DNA from: Rubellicoccus peritrichatus
Lineage (GTDB): Bacteria; Verrucomicrobiota; Verrucomicrobiia; Opitutales; Cerasicoccaceae
Direction of reading: 5' to 3'
NCBI RefSeq assembly: GCF_033100135.1
Contig: NZ_CP136920.1
Coordinates: forward strand, 5,079,001-5,143,000
DNA length: 64,000 nt
This document shows positions 16,024 through 23,818 of the stretch, piece after piece. The notes under the pieces are model-generated. The model searched no databases. It had not been told where the DNA came from and saw only the letters and a program-made list of their open reading frames with translations. Both the position numbers and the translations under genes were made by a program. Position 1 is the stretch's first letter. The number at the start of each line of letters is the position of its first letter.

Positions 16024-17937
16024 ATGAAACATTTTGACATCTCAGAAAGCAGCCAGCGGGAACGCATTCAAACCGTTATATATGATGGCGCGGAAGGAGC
16101 CTCAATGGCGGTGGCCAATGAAATTCGCGACATAATTAAAGAACGCCAGAAGTCCGGTAAAAATGCCGTTCTTGGACTCGCCACCGGCTCAACTCCGGTT
16201 CGACTCTATCGCGAATTAATCAGAATGCACCGGGATGAGGGGCTCTCGTTCGCCAACGTCATCACCTTCAACCTCGACGAATACTACGGCCTCTCTGGCG
16301 ACCATCCTGAGAGTTATCGTCGTTTCATGCAGGATCAGCTCTTCGACCATGTTGACATCCCTGAAGCAAATACCCATGTGCCCGACGGATTGGTCGCGCG
16401 GGAAGAGGTCTTCGCATCCTGCTCAGCTTATGAGGAAGCAATCAATGCAGCAGGAGGTATCGACATCCAGATTCTCGGGATTGGTCGCACAGGCCACATC
16501 GGTTTCAACGAACCCGGCTCCGGACCGGACTCGCGAACCCGCCTCGTCACACTCGACAGCCTGACTCGACGTGACGCCGCTCGTGACTTCCTCGGCGAAC
16601 AGAATGTCCCGCGCCACGCTATCACGATGGGAGTCGGTACGATCCTCGATGCGAAAAAGGTCTTCCTCCTCGCCTGGGGCGAAGCCAAAGCGGAAGTCAT
16701 TGCTCAGGCGGTTGAAGAAACACCGACGGACATCATCCCGGCAAGCTTTCTCCAGTCGCATGCAAACTGTGTCTTCAATGTCGATCGATCCGCTGCCAGC
16801 CAACTGACACGTGTGCTCCATCCCTGGCTGGTCGGCCCGGTCGAATGGTCAGCACCGATGACCCGCAAGGCCGTCCAATGGCTTGCCCGCAAAGTCAATA
16901 AACCTCTGCTCAAACTCGTCGATGAGGATTACAGTGAGAATGGCATGGGCGATCTATTGACTGAGAAAGGCTCATCCTACGACCTCAACATCAATCTCTT
17001 TAATATTACCCAGCACACCATCACTGGCTGGCCGGGAGGCAAACCCGGCGCCGACGACAGTCATCGCCCGGAGCGGGCAACGCCCCATCCCAAACGTTCG
17101 CTCATCCTAAGTCCTGAACCATTGGACGATGTGTTCTGCCTCGGAGGCACCATGCACCGTCTGGCAAACCAAGGCCACGAAGTGACAATTGCCTATCAGA
17201 CTTCAGGGAACCTGGCAGTGCCCGATACCGAAGTGCGCCGTGCGATTGAGCTCATCATCGAACTCGGCGAAGAACGTCAGGCAGACACCGAGGCTAAGTT
17301 CGCCCGTACGGTTGAAAAGCATCTCGACGCCAAAGGCCAGTTCGGAGCAGACACCGCCGAGGTTCGTCACCTCAAAGGGCTGATACGCCGAAGCGAAGCA
17401 CGATCCTCCGCCCGCCTGCTTGGCCTAGATATCAGTCATTTAAGCTTTCTCGATCTACCTTTCTACGAAAACGGACGTTACCGCCGCTTCTCCATGACTG
17501 CCGAAGATGTCTCCATCATGAAAGCACTGCTGGAAAAGATTCAGCCGCACCAGATCTTTGCAACCGGACTTGGCCACGATCCGCTTTCCGTTCCGGCAAT
17601 CAGTTTCGAAGTCCTACGTGAGGCCCTCAAACAATGCGAAGGCTCGGACTGGCTCAAAGAGTGCAACATCTGGTTGTATCGCGGTTTAGGTACAGAATGG
17701 GAGGCACATGAAATCGACATGGCCGTCCCTCTCTCACCAGATGAATTGAAAAACAAAATCCAGGGCATTTACCAGCACCAGACTCAGCGTAGCCAATCGC
17801 CCTCCTCTTCACAAAAAGGGCCAAGCGACGCCTGGAATCTTGCCGAACAAGTCAACCGTAACACCGCAGAAATCTACGATGCCCTCGGCCTCGCAGAATA
17901 CGAAGCGATCGAGGGATTCAAACTTTGGAATGCATAG
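16024..17937 (+). CDS. nagB: Long-form glucosamine-6-phosphate deaminase fused to a degenerate PIG-L domain
   Basis: The protein has 637 residues. Residues 1-290 are a NagB domain: the phosphate loop LATGSTPVRLY (about 52-62), the catalytic-base motif FNLDEYYGL (Asp85) and GRTGHIGFNEPG with His158. In E. coli NagB the residue before GH is Asp141; here it is Thr156, as I recall for the long NagB-like family of Bacteroidetes. Residues 355-637 form a PIG-L/LmbE-like domain. Its metal motifs are broken: the usual SPHPDDE is SPEPLDD (Glu365 and Leu367 replace His and Asp), and the usual HxxH is LSVP (521-524). The second domain is probably a non-catalytic pseudo-deacetylase. It is the first gene of a set with a ROK kinase and an intact PIG-L protein, pointing to amino-sugar use. 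Confidence 0.88.
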   Translation: MKHFDISESSQRERIQTVIYDGAEGASMAVANEIRDIIKERQKSGKNAVLGLATGSTPVRLYRELIRMHRDEGLSFANVITFNLDEYYGLSGDHPESYRRFMQDQLFDHVDIPEANTHVPDGLVAREEVFASCSAYEEAINAAGGIDIQILGIGRTGHIGFNEPGSGPDSRTRLVTLDSLTRRDAARDFLGEQNVPRHAITMGVGTILDAKKVFLLAWGEAKAEVIAQAVEETPTDIIPASFLQSHANCVFNVDRSAASQLTRVLHPWLVGPVEWSAPMTRKAVQWLARKVNKPLLKLVDEDYSENGMGDLLTEKGSSYDLNINLFNITQHTITGWPGGKPGADDSHRPERATPHPKRSLILSPEPLDDVFCLGGTMHRLANQGHEVTIAYQTSGNLAVPDTEVRRAIELIIELGEERQADTEAKFARTVEKHLDAKGQFGADTAEVRHLKGLIRRSEARSSARLLGLDISHLSFLDLPFYENGRYRRFSMTAEDVSIMKALLEKIQPHQIFATGLGHDPLSVPAISFEVLREALKQCEGSDWLKECNIWLYRGLGTEWEAHEIDMAVPLSPDELKNKIQGIYQHQTQRSQSPSSSQKGPSDAWNLAEQVNRNTAEIYDALGLAEYEAIEGFKLWNA

Positions 17938-17965
17938 TAAACGAAACTTGATACGACCTTATTAT

Positions 17966-18086
17966 AACCGCAGAGAACGCTAAGTGCACAAAGAAAAAGC
18001 CTGAGGCGAGTCTGCTCAAGAAGCTATTAATTAAACATAAATATTTCACTTTAGTAAACTCTGCGAGCTCCGTGCTCTTTGCGGTT
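17966..18086. repeat. Long imperfect palindrome (ACCGCAGAG / CTTTGCGGT arms)
   Basis: The left arm starts AACCGCAGAGAACGC (17966) and the right arm ends CTCTTTGCGGTT (18086). The arms pair imperfectly over about 28 bases and the centre is AT-rich. It fills the gap between the NagB/PIG-L gene and the ROK kinase. Two other full members of this family occur in the window (29342-29452, 42620-42712). It may be a mobile palindromic element that also acts as an RNA hairpin. Confidence 0.6.
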
Positions 18087-18106
18087 AAACAATCAAGACA
18101 TTCAAA

Positions 18107-19510
18107 ATGAAGATCAGCCCACAATTTACACCGAAACTCGATCCTGGATTCGTTCCTGCAGCACTCTGGAATCGCGCTTACGCCAAAGCAGTCGCCAGAA
18201 CACCCGACTCACGTGATGTAACACTCGCAATACGCCGACCAGATGCAACTTGCTGGCATCACCATACAAAGCTGCTTCCCCATAAACCTGAATTCACTAT
18301 TGATAACTGGCGTTACACGGAACGCCTCGCAAAGTTCCTCCTCTGGGCGCTGGGCGGCAACGAACTCTATGTTGCCGGCGCGCCCGAACTCGCTGAGCAG
18401 TTATCGGCTTATTATGCAACTTCCGACCTGGGGTGCTTTGACCATAACTTCCTCGGCGACACCGTTTTTGGGAAAACATTCGAGGTTATCGCCTGCAGCA
18501 GGGAGGCCTTACCCAAGGAAAGCAAAATTGCGAAAGAGCTCGGGCGCAATCTTGACGGTTATCGAATCGGCTTTGATCTCGGTGGCAGTGACCGCAAATG
18601 CGCAGCACTTATTAACGGCGAGGTCGTCCACTCGGAAGAAATCAAATGGGCTCCTTACTTTGAGAAAGAACCTTATTATCACGTTGCCGGCATTCGTGAT
18701 ACTCTGGAACGTGCTGCCAAACATTTGCCGCGGGTCGATGCCATCGGCGGAAGTGCTGCCGGTATTTATATTGATAACGAAGTCCGCGTCGCTTCCCTTT
18801 TTCGTGGCATTGAAAAGGATGACTTCGAGAAATCAGTCCGTCCTATTTTCAAGGAGCTGGCCAAAGAGTGGAATGTCCCAATGGATATTGCCAACGATGG
18901 CGATGTTACCGCTCTGGCCGGTGCAATATCACTGAACGAAAACGGTGTTCTCGGTATCTCGATGGGCACCAGTCTGGCCGCAGGTTACATTGATGAGCAT
19001 GGACACATAACCGGCGCCATCAACGAACTCGCTTTTGCCCCGGTTGACTACCGTGAAGACGCACCCGCCGATGAGTGGAGCGGCGACCGTGGTTGTGGTG
19101 TGCAATATTTCTCTCAGCAAGCAGTAGGCCGCCTGATTCCAAACTCAGGAATCGAAGTACCCGCTGACCTTGCCTTGCCTGAAAAACTTGAAATTGTTCA
19201 GGAGAAAATGATACGTGGAGATGAACGCGCTGCAGCCATCTACGAAACGATCGGCACCTACTTCGGCTACTCCATCGCGCACTATGCTGAGCACTACACT
19301 TTCAAACACCTGCTCGTCCTTGGCCGCGTTTCCTCAGGAGCCGGTGGCGAAATCATCAATGAGCAGGCCAAACAGGTTCTCAAAAGCGAATTCCCAGAAC
19401 TGGCCGAGAAAATAAAATTGCAGACACCAGACGAAAAAATGAAGCGTCATGGTCAGGCAGTCGCCGCCGCCAGTCTTCCACCAATCCCTGTAAGACAAAA
19501 AGTATATTGA
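18107..19510 (+). CDS. ROK-family sugar kinase with N-terminal extension
   Basis: The 467-residue protein carries a ROK-type actin-fold kinase from about residue 150: the phosphate-1 motif GFDLGGSDRKCA (Asp157), IGGSAAGIY, the NDGDVTALAG motif expected to hold the catalytic Asp, and GVLGISMGTSLAAGY for phosphate 2. The classic ROK zinc motif (CxCGxxGC) is not seen. Residues 1-145 have no motif I recognise and are longer than in typical ROK kinases. Its place between a NagB fusion and a PIG-L deacetylase suggests phosphorylation of glucosamine, N-acetylglucosamine or a related sugar; the substrate is inferred. Confidence 0.8.
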   Translation: MKISPQFTPKLDPGFVPAALWNRAYAKAVARTPDSRDVTLAIRRPDATCWHHHTKLLPHKPEFTIDNWRYTERLAKFLLWALGGNELYVAGAPELAEQLSAYYATSDLGCFDHNFLGDTVFGKTFEVIACSREALPKESKIAKELGRNLDGYRIGFDLGGSDRKCAALINGEVVHSEEIKWAPYFEKEPYYHVAGIRDTLERAAKHLPRVDAIGGSAAGIYIDNEVRVASLFRGIEKDDFEKSVRPIFKELAKEWNVPMDIANDGDVTALAGAISLNENGVLGISMGTSLAAGYIDEHGHITGAINELAFAPVDYREDAPADEWSGDRGCGVQYFSQQAVGRLIPNSGIEVPADLALPEKLEIVQEKMIRGDERAAAIYETIGTYFGYSIAHYAEHYTFKHLLVLGRVSSGAGGEIINEQAKQVLKSEFPELAEKIKLQTPDEKMKRHGQAVAAASLPPIPVRQKVY

Positions 19511-19517
19511 CTCCATT

Positions 19518-19598
19518 AACAGAAAGAACGGGAAGACCGGTAAGTTTTACCAACTAGTTTTTCAAGCATTGCTCCCCGTTCTCCCCAACCTTCCTGTT
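19518..19598. repeat. Imperfect palindrome between kinase and PIG-L genes
   Basis: The left part (AACAGAAAGAACGGGAAGACC) resembles the reverse complement of the right part (CCCGTTCTCCCCAACCTTCC then TGTT). Pairing is partial. It lies just after the ROK kinase stop and may act as a terminator-like hairpin or be a remnant repeat. Confidence 0.35.
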
Positions 19599-19610
19599 AT
19601 CTTTTTTAAA

Positions 19611-20462
19611 ATGAAATTATCACAGCCCAACCACGACATTTGCATTCCGGACGAAGACACATCGAGCAATGCATTCTCACGGACCACGCACCTTGGCATT
19701 GGTGCGCATCAGGATGATCTCGAATTCATGGCGCTCCACGGCATTCTGGAGTGTTTCCAGAAAAACGATAAATGGTTCGGCGGGATAACCTGCACCGATG
19801 GAGCAGGAAGTTCACGTACGGGTCCTTACGCTGATTTCACCGATGAAGAAATGAAGCAAATCCGGGTGGGCGAACAACGCACTGCGGCGCAGATTGGCAA
19901 ATTCTCATTCATGGCCCAACTCGGTTACGCAAGCTCGTTTACCAAATCTCCCGATGGACGCAAGGGCCTCGTCGATGACATTTTCAGCATCCTCGAAGCC
20001 TCCGCCCCGGATGTCATTTACACTCACAACCCAGCCGACAAACATGCCACGCATATCGGTGTTTTCCTCGCTACTCTTGAAGCCATACGCAGGCTCCCCC
20101 AAGACAAACGCCCAGGCAAACTTCTCGGCTGCGAAGTCTGGCGCGGGCTCGATTGGCTGCCGGACAGCAGAAAGGTCATTCTCGACGTCAGCGCCCGTCC
20201 CAACCTGACCGCTGCCCTCAACGGCGTCTTTGATTCACAGATTGCCGGAGGCAAACGCTACGACCTCGCTATCGTTGGACGGCGAAGAGCAAACGCCACC
20301 ATGCTTGACGCACACGCCGTCGACGACGTAACGGAGGTCACCTACGCAATCGATCTGACCGAACTGATAAAAGACGAAAGCATCGATCCTCTCGCCTTCA
20401 TCTCCGAGGTCTACAATGAGTTCGTCGAAGAAGCGACCGTGCAATTCAAAGCGGTGAGTTAA
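19611..20462 (+). CDS. PIG-L/LmbE-family zinc-dependent deacetylase (intact)
   Basis: With the ATG at 19611 the protein has 283 residues; an in-frame TTG at 19569 would add 14 residues but has no better ribosome-binding site. The metal motifs of the family are present: AHQDDLEF (His33, Asp35, Asp36) and the downstream KHATHIG (His145, His148). Family members remove acetyl groups from N-acetylglucosaminyl substrates. It closes a gene set with a NagB fusion whose own PIG-L domain has lost these residues, so it may supply the deacetylase activity in trans. No signal peptide is seen, so a cytoplasmic substrate is likely. Confidence 0.82.
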   Translation: MKLSQPNHDICIPDEDTSSNAFSRTTHLGIGAHQDDLEFMALHGILECFQKNDKWFGGITCTDGAGSSRTGPYADFTDEEMKQIRVGEQRTAAQIGKFSFMAQLGYASSFTKSPDGRKGLVDDIFSILEASAPDVIYTHNPADKHATHIGVFLATLEAIRRLPQDKRPGKLLGCEVWRGLDWLPDSRKVILDVSARPNLTAALNGVFDSQIAGGKRYDLAIVGRRRANATMLDAHAVDDVTEVTYAIDLTELIKDESIDPLAFISEVYNEFVEEATVQFKAVS

Positions 20463-20478
20463 GCAGGCCGACACCATC

Positions 20479-20531
20479 GGCTCAAAGGCGCAAAGGAAAA
20501 AAGACTATTCAATACTTGGCGCCTTTGCTCC
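20479..20531. repeat. Short palindromic repeat, family B (copy 1)
   Basis: The left arm GGCTCAAAGGCGCAAAG and the right arm CTTGGCGCCTTTGCTCC are near reverse complements. The middle (AAGACTATTCAATAC) closely matches the middle of the copy at 21289-21352 (AAGCCTATTCCATGC). The two copies therefore share both arms and loop, which argues for common descent, not chance. Confidence 0.6.
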
Positions 20532-20658
20532 AGCCAGCCTGTGATCAGGCCATCTCTCAAAAAATGAGCCGATTCTATTTGCGTTTCCTTATGACATGAT
20601 TTTCGTGAGTTACGTTTCGCATCAAGCGCAGCGATAAACCAACATATGAACTAATTCC

Positions 20659-21219
20659 ATGAAAAAACTCACCGTATTATTAGTCACCTTCATTTCAGCT
20701 CTCTCACTATCTGCGGCTCCATTAGCCCGCCATGTGGATAGATTACCCTCTGGACCGGAAATTACCGAGGCAGATGTCGCCGCAGCCCAGAAAATGTGGG
20801 GTGATGCCGTCGTCGCCATTGGCGCGGCTGGCGATCAAGCACACAAAGTCGCCGAAGATGCTGCCCGCAGGGCCTACGCCTTTGACCACGGTCAGATTCA
20901 ATTCAAACCGACTCTGGCGTCTGAGCAGCCTTTCCGCTCAGACCTTGAAGGAACCCTTTCTTACTTTGTCGCCGGCAACAAGAAATACCCGGAAGACAAG
21001 GGCTTTGCCTTGAAGCCATGGACGAAGGTACGTTTTGAGAACGACGTGGTGTTCTTCGACGGAAATCTGGCCATTGCCATGGGCCACTACTTCTTCACCG
21101 ATACCAATGGTAAGGAAACCAAGGTCGAGTACACCAAAGGCTATGTGAAACTGTCTGACGGAACGGTTCGCATCTTCCTCCAGGACTCTTCCCTTCCATA
21201 TCAGCCTCCTGCCAAATAA
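20659..21219 (+). CDS. Secreted NTF2-like protein of unknown function
   Basis: The 186-residue protein has a signal peptide (MKKLTVLLVTFISALSLSA, cleavage near residue 20). The mature part has an N-terminal helix (EITEADVAAAQKMWGDAV), then FKPTLASEQPFRSDLEGTLS, DKGFALKPWTKVRFEN and a C-terminal LQDSSLPYQP. This pattern recalls a small periplasmic family in marine bacteria that is often mislabelled phosphoribosyl-AMP cyclohydrolase and probably has an NTF2/SnoaL fold. No catalytic residues can be assigned. It stands alone and is followed by a clear terminator. Confidence 0.7.
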   Translation: MKKLTVLLVTFISALSLSAAPLARHVDRLPSGPEITEADVAAAQKMWGDAVVAIGAAGDQAHKVAEDAARRAYAFDHGQIQFKPTLASEQPFRSDLEGTLSYFVAGNKKYPEDKGFALKPWTKVRFENDVVFFDGNLAIAMGHYFFTDTNGKETKVEYTKGYVKLSDGTVRIFLQDSSLPYQPPAK

Positions 21220-21250
21220 TCCGAGCAGAGGCAGAGTCATTTTTTATCGC

Positions 21251-21284
21251 ATTGCCTTGGGATTCATTTCCCAAGGCAATTTTG
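21251..21284 (+). terminator. Intrinsic terminator of the NTF2-like gene
   Basis: A perfect 11-bp stem (ATTGCCTTGGG at 21251-21261 with CCCAAGGCAAT at 21270-21280), an 8-base loop and a short following T-run (TTTG). It lies 32 bases past the stop codon. Confidence 0.8.
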
Positions 21285-21288
21285 TATC

Positions 21289-21352
21289 TGACGCAGAGAC
21301 GCATAGACTCAAAGGAAAGAAGCCTATTCCATGCTTGGCGTCTTTGCGTCTT
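21289..21352. repeat. Short palindromic repeat, family B (copy 2)
   Basis: The arms are GACGCAGAGACGC on the left and GGCGTCTTTGCGTCTT on the right, with a centre (AAAGGAAAGAAGCCTATTCC) closely similar to that of the copy at 20479-20531. It lies just past the terminator of the NTF2-like gene and at the edge of the AT-rich gene island. Confidence 0.6.
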
Positions 21353-21422
21353 AAGTGATGCGAGCGAGATTTATAAAGTATACATCATGTCGGTTACCTT
21401 AAAATTGAGCGCGTCCTTTCCA

Positions 21423-21824
21423 CTACTTTACTCGCTTAACCTTATAGTGGCTCATTTCTTTGGAAACAATCTCGACCTGTTCTCCTGATTCCAAAGCTCC
21501 AGAGAGACTGTAAGCATCTATGACCTGACCATTGACCTTCACTTTTCCTGCAGGCAGCATTTGTGTTTCAGTTACACCTCGTTCTCCAATTGTTGTCTTT
21601 TTCTTCGCCTGTTGTACCTCCTTTTTCTTTTCGGTCGGCATGGCTAATTCAGCTTTTGCGACAATTACAAAAACAGGCCACAAGGCAAACCAAGCCAACA
21701 TGCCCCAAACATCTCCTCCAAATATTAGAAATGGCGACGTCTCACCTTTCTTATCTGACTCATAAACAAAATAAAGTGTGGAGATAAAACCGACAGCGAT
21801 ATAGATAAGGAAAAGAACTAACAT
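21423..21824 (-). CDS. Small membrane protein with NfeD-like C-terminal domain
   Basis: The 133-residue protein has two membrane helices (about residues 1-20 and 36-57) and a cytoplasmic C-terminal domain. That domain has the NfeD-type OB-fold pattern: GERGVTETQMLPAGKVKVNG, then a G-E-Q-V-E-I-V strand. NfeD proteins usually act with SPFH/stomatin-like proteins or ClpP-class proteases; neither is nearby. It starts 8 bases after the upstream START-domain gene, in the same direction. Confidence 0.65.
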   Translation of the reverse strand: MLVLFLIYIAVGFISTLYFVYESDKKGETSPFLIFGGDVWGMLAWFALWPVFVIVAKAELAMPTEKKKEVQQAKKKTTIGERGVTETQMLPAGKVKVNGQVIDAYSLSGALESGEQVEIVSKEMSHYKVKRVK

Positions 21825-21832
21825 GTCTTTAC

Positions 21833-22312
21833 TTAATCAGTCACGTTAAGTTCCCCACAAGGAGGTCCATCCGGGAACTGGTCCTGAATTAGATTTAGCT
21901 CCACCCCTTGTTCCAATAGTGCCTTTGCTCCAGCCAGGACCATGGTGAAACCTCCTTTGAGATCAACGGCAGTAGCGATCAACACATCACCTTTTCCTTC
22001 TGCGTAGGTTTTTATTTTAACAAGCGTTTGATCCACACCACGCGACTCAAATTCCCATATCACCTTGGCAGCAGGCTCCCCCCATTCGATCATTAACGTT
22101 TTGTTATCTATAATTTCTAACACTCTCACTTTGGTCGAGAGGTTGAACATTTCCCAGTACCAAGTAACTATCGCTCCCGGGATTAACTTACCACTACTCT
22201 TGGTAAACCAAAACCTCGTGGTCAACTCGGGATTAATAAAAGCCTCAAATGCTCGGCCAACTGCAACCCTTATCAGCATCTGCGATTCAATTTCAAACTG
22301 CGGTGTTTGCAT
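21833..22312 (-). CDS. SRPBCC/AHSA1-type (START-like) domain protein
   Basis: The best start is the ATG at 22312 (159 residues); an upstream in-frame start at 22381 would add 23 residues that do not look like this family. The sequence fits Activator-of-Hsp90-ATPase-like proteins: an IRVAVGRAFEAFINPELTTRFWF opening, a WYWEMF strand, and a C-terminal helix (LKGGFTMVLAGAKALLEQGVE). The fold forms a hydrophobic ligand pocket; the ligand is unknown. It ends 8 bases before the NfeD-like gene, so the two are probably co-transcribed. Confidence 0.7.
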   Translation of the reverse strand: MQTPQFEIESQMLIRVAVGRAFEAFINPELTTRFWFTKSSGKLIPGAIVTWYWEMFNLSTKVRVLEIIDNKTLMIEWGEPAAKVIWEFESRGVDQTLVKIKTYAEGKGDVLIATAVDLKGGFTMVLAGAKALLEQGVELNLIQDQFPDGPPCGELNVTD

Positions 22313-22410
22313 GATCAGTATTCTTAGCAGAATGCTTCGGTTTTCTGCGAGTATGAAGCAACGAAGGAAAGCAACTTCCATTAAGAATGGTCTACTGACT
22401 AGGCTACTTT

Positions 22411-22824
22411 TTATTGCGAATCATCATAACACTCCCTCGTCTTCCAACAGCCTTTCACTATTTCTATGTGATCCGCCTCCTCAGCAACCCACCACTTGTC
22501 AAAAAAGCAGATTAAAGTATCCATATTTTCCAGTAGCCCTTCTGGTTTTTCAATCTCGCAAAGCGGAAACTCATTAATGTTTTCTCTCAAATAAGCTTCC
22601 TTGCATTTGTTCTTAAGAGGAATTCGCCAACCTTCCAAATCTTGCTCAAAGGGAACTGCTTCAGTCATAACAGCTGTTGGTATCCTGAAGTAATTCAAGT
22701 TCTCATTGGCACCAGGCCTTAGCTTAAGAATAAAATCAATTAATTCTTCTTTTGGACGAATCACATAGACACAACGATCATAAATGTCCTGCGTTCCATC
22801 TAAAAACTGTGGTTCTTTTATCAT
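22411..22824 (-). CDS. Hypothetical protein in AT-rich island
   Basis: The 137-residue, acidic, soluble-looking protein is rich in aromatic residues and contains three cysteines (one near residue 91 and two in GCWKTREC near the end). I do not recognise the family. The frame is open with an ATG start, and base composition is lower in GC than in the flanking metabolic genes. It lies in a same-strand series of small genes (21423-24846). Confidence 0.55.
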   Translation of the reverse strand: MIKEPQFLDGTQDIYDRCVYVIRPKEELIDFILKLRPGANENLNYFRIPTAVMTEAVPFEQDLEGWRIPLKNKCKEAYLRENINEFPLCEIEKPEGLLENMDTLICFFDKWWVAEEADHIEIVKGCWKTRECYDDSQ

Positions 22825-22888
22825 TTTCAGAATTTCTGGATTAATAAATCTAGCAAGAACGATTCACAGAGCTATATAATTTGATTTA

Positions 22889-23386
22889 TTACGAGTCATC
22901 TGCTTCGTATTCCTTCCTTCTTTTACTGGAATAAGGTTCTCCCCTTTGGCAATAAAAGCACCAGCAGGGTTTTCTTGAATTAGAATCAGGCCTATATCGC
23001 CACCCTACATTTTCATTAGGCTTATAAAACTGCATTAATTCCTTAGGCTTAACAGACCGTGGAAGAATTACTTCTAAGCCACCAGGCGCTTTATGGTTCA
23101 GGGCAATTTTTATAGCCTCAGAAGCGCTGACTTCGATATGTTCTTCATTGTATTTTCCAACAAAGACTTTTTCATCGTCGTGTAATCGAACTCTAACAGC
23201 CAATTTCGGCACGTTTTGCCAACGCTTCAGCTCTCTTTTCCATTGGTGAGTATAGTAATAATTCCCTGTCACAGGGCTTAGAAAAACACCATTAATTTTA
23301 CGCCATGAGACTTTTGCTACAGTAATCCCATTCTTAGCGATCTTTACCCGGTCATCAGCCGAAAATATATGAGTAAATGTAGCCAT
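22889..23386 (-). CDS. Hypothetical protein with basic C-terminal Cys motif
   Basis: The 165-residue protein begins MATFTHIFSADDRVKIAKNG. The middle has short strands (KVFVGKYNEEHIEVSASEA) and the end has a compact motif, CWCFYCQRGEPYSSKRRK, whose three cysteines and basic residues could bind a metal or nucleic acid. No family is recognised. It is AT-rich relative to the surrounding genome and belongs to the same-strand small-gene island. Confidence 0.55.
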   Translation of the reverse strand: MATFTHIFSADDRVKIAKNGITVAKVSWRKINGVFLSPVTGNYYYTHQWKRELKRWQNVPKLAVRVRLHDDEKVFVGKYNEEHIEVSASEAIKIALNHKAPGGLEVILPRSVKPKELMQFYKPNENVGWRYRPDSNSRKPCWCFYCQRGEPYSSKRRKEYEADDS

Positions 23387-23462
23387 TCGTTTTTTGATAA
23401 TACGGAATTCTGGTGATGGTGATCGGCATTAGTCAGTAGTAACCCGACTGTCGCTTCGCATA

Positions 23463-23765
23463 CTAAACAAATAACCTGTAGAGCATGAACGCAACAATAG
23501 GAATCGCGATAAGCCAAAGCAAAGGCATTCTTAAAAACCAAGTTCGAGACAGCAACTTGTAACAAGAGTTACACCATGCTCCCGTATATGGAACTGGTCC
23601 CGGATAATGCCTTGTATGGCCTGGCTTTCCACATCTTTCACAAATCCCGCAATATCCTTCAGGAATATTTTGTTTCTTATACAAGTCCGGGTTCTTTTCC
23701 CACAAAGAGCAATAACACGAAAGCCTCGTCGCCCGTTCACTTGCCGTTTCACTTTCGTTGTGCAT
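23463..23765 (-). CDS. Small zinc-ribbon protein with C-terminal membrane anchor
   Basis: Starting at the ATG at 23765 the protein has 100 residues; an upstream TTG at 23777 is possible. It carries a CxxCxxCGKPGH motif and a second pair, WCNSCY, which together look like a four-cysteine zinc ribbon. A hydrophobic C-terminal helix (WLIAIPIVAFMLYRLF) would anchor it in the membrane with the ribbon on one side. The start context AAGAAAATG recurs in other genes of this island. Confidence 0.6.
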   Translation of the reverse strand: MHNESETASERATRLSCYCSLWEKNPDLYKKQNIPEGYCGICERCGKPGHTRHYPGPVPYTGAWCNSCYKLLSRTWFLRMPLLWLIAIPIVAFMLYRLFV

Positions 23766-23818
23766 TTTCTTAATCAACGTCTAGCGATGGTACACAGTAT
23801 GCCTTACCACACCTTGAC

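Noticed and set aside
17966-18086. Palindrome considered as an ordinary terminator of the NagB fusion gene
   Set aside because: It is about 120 bases long, imperfect, lacks a T-run and has relatives elsewhere in the window, so a dispersed repeat explains it better.
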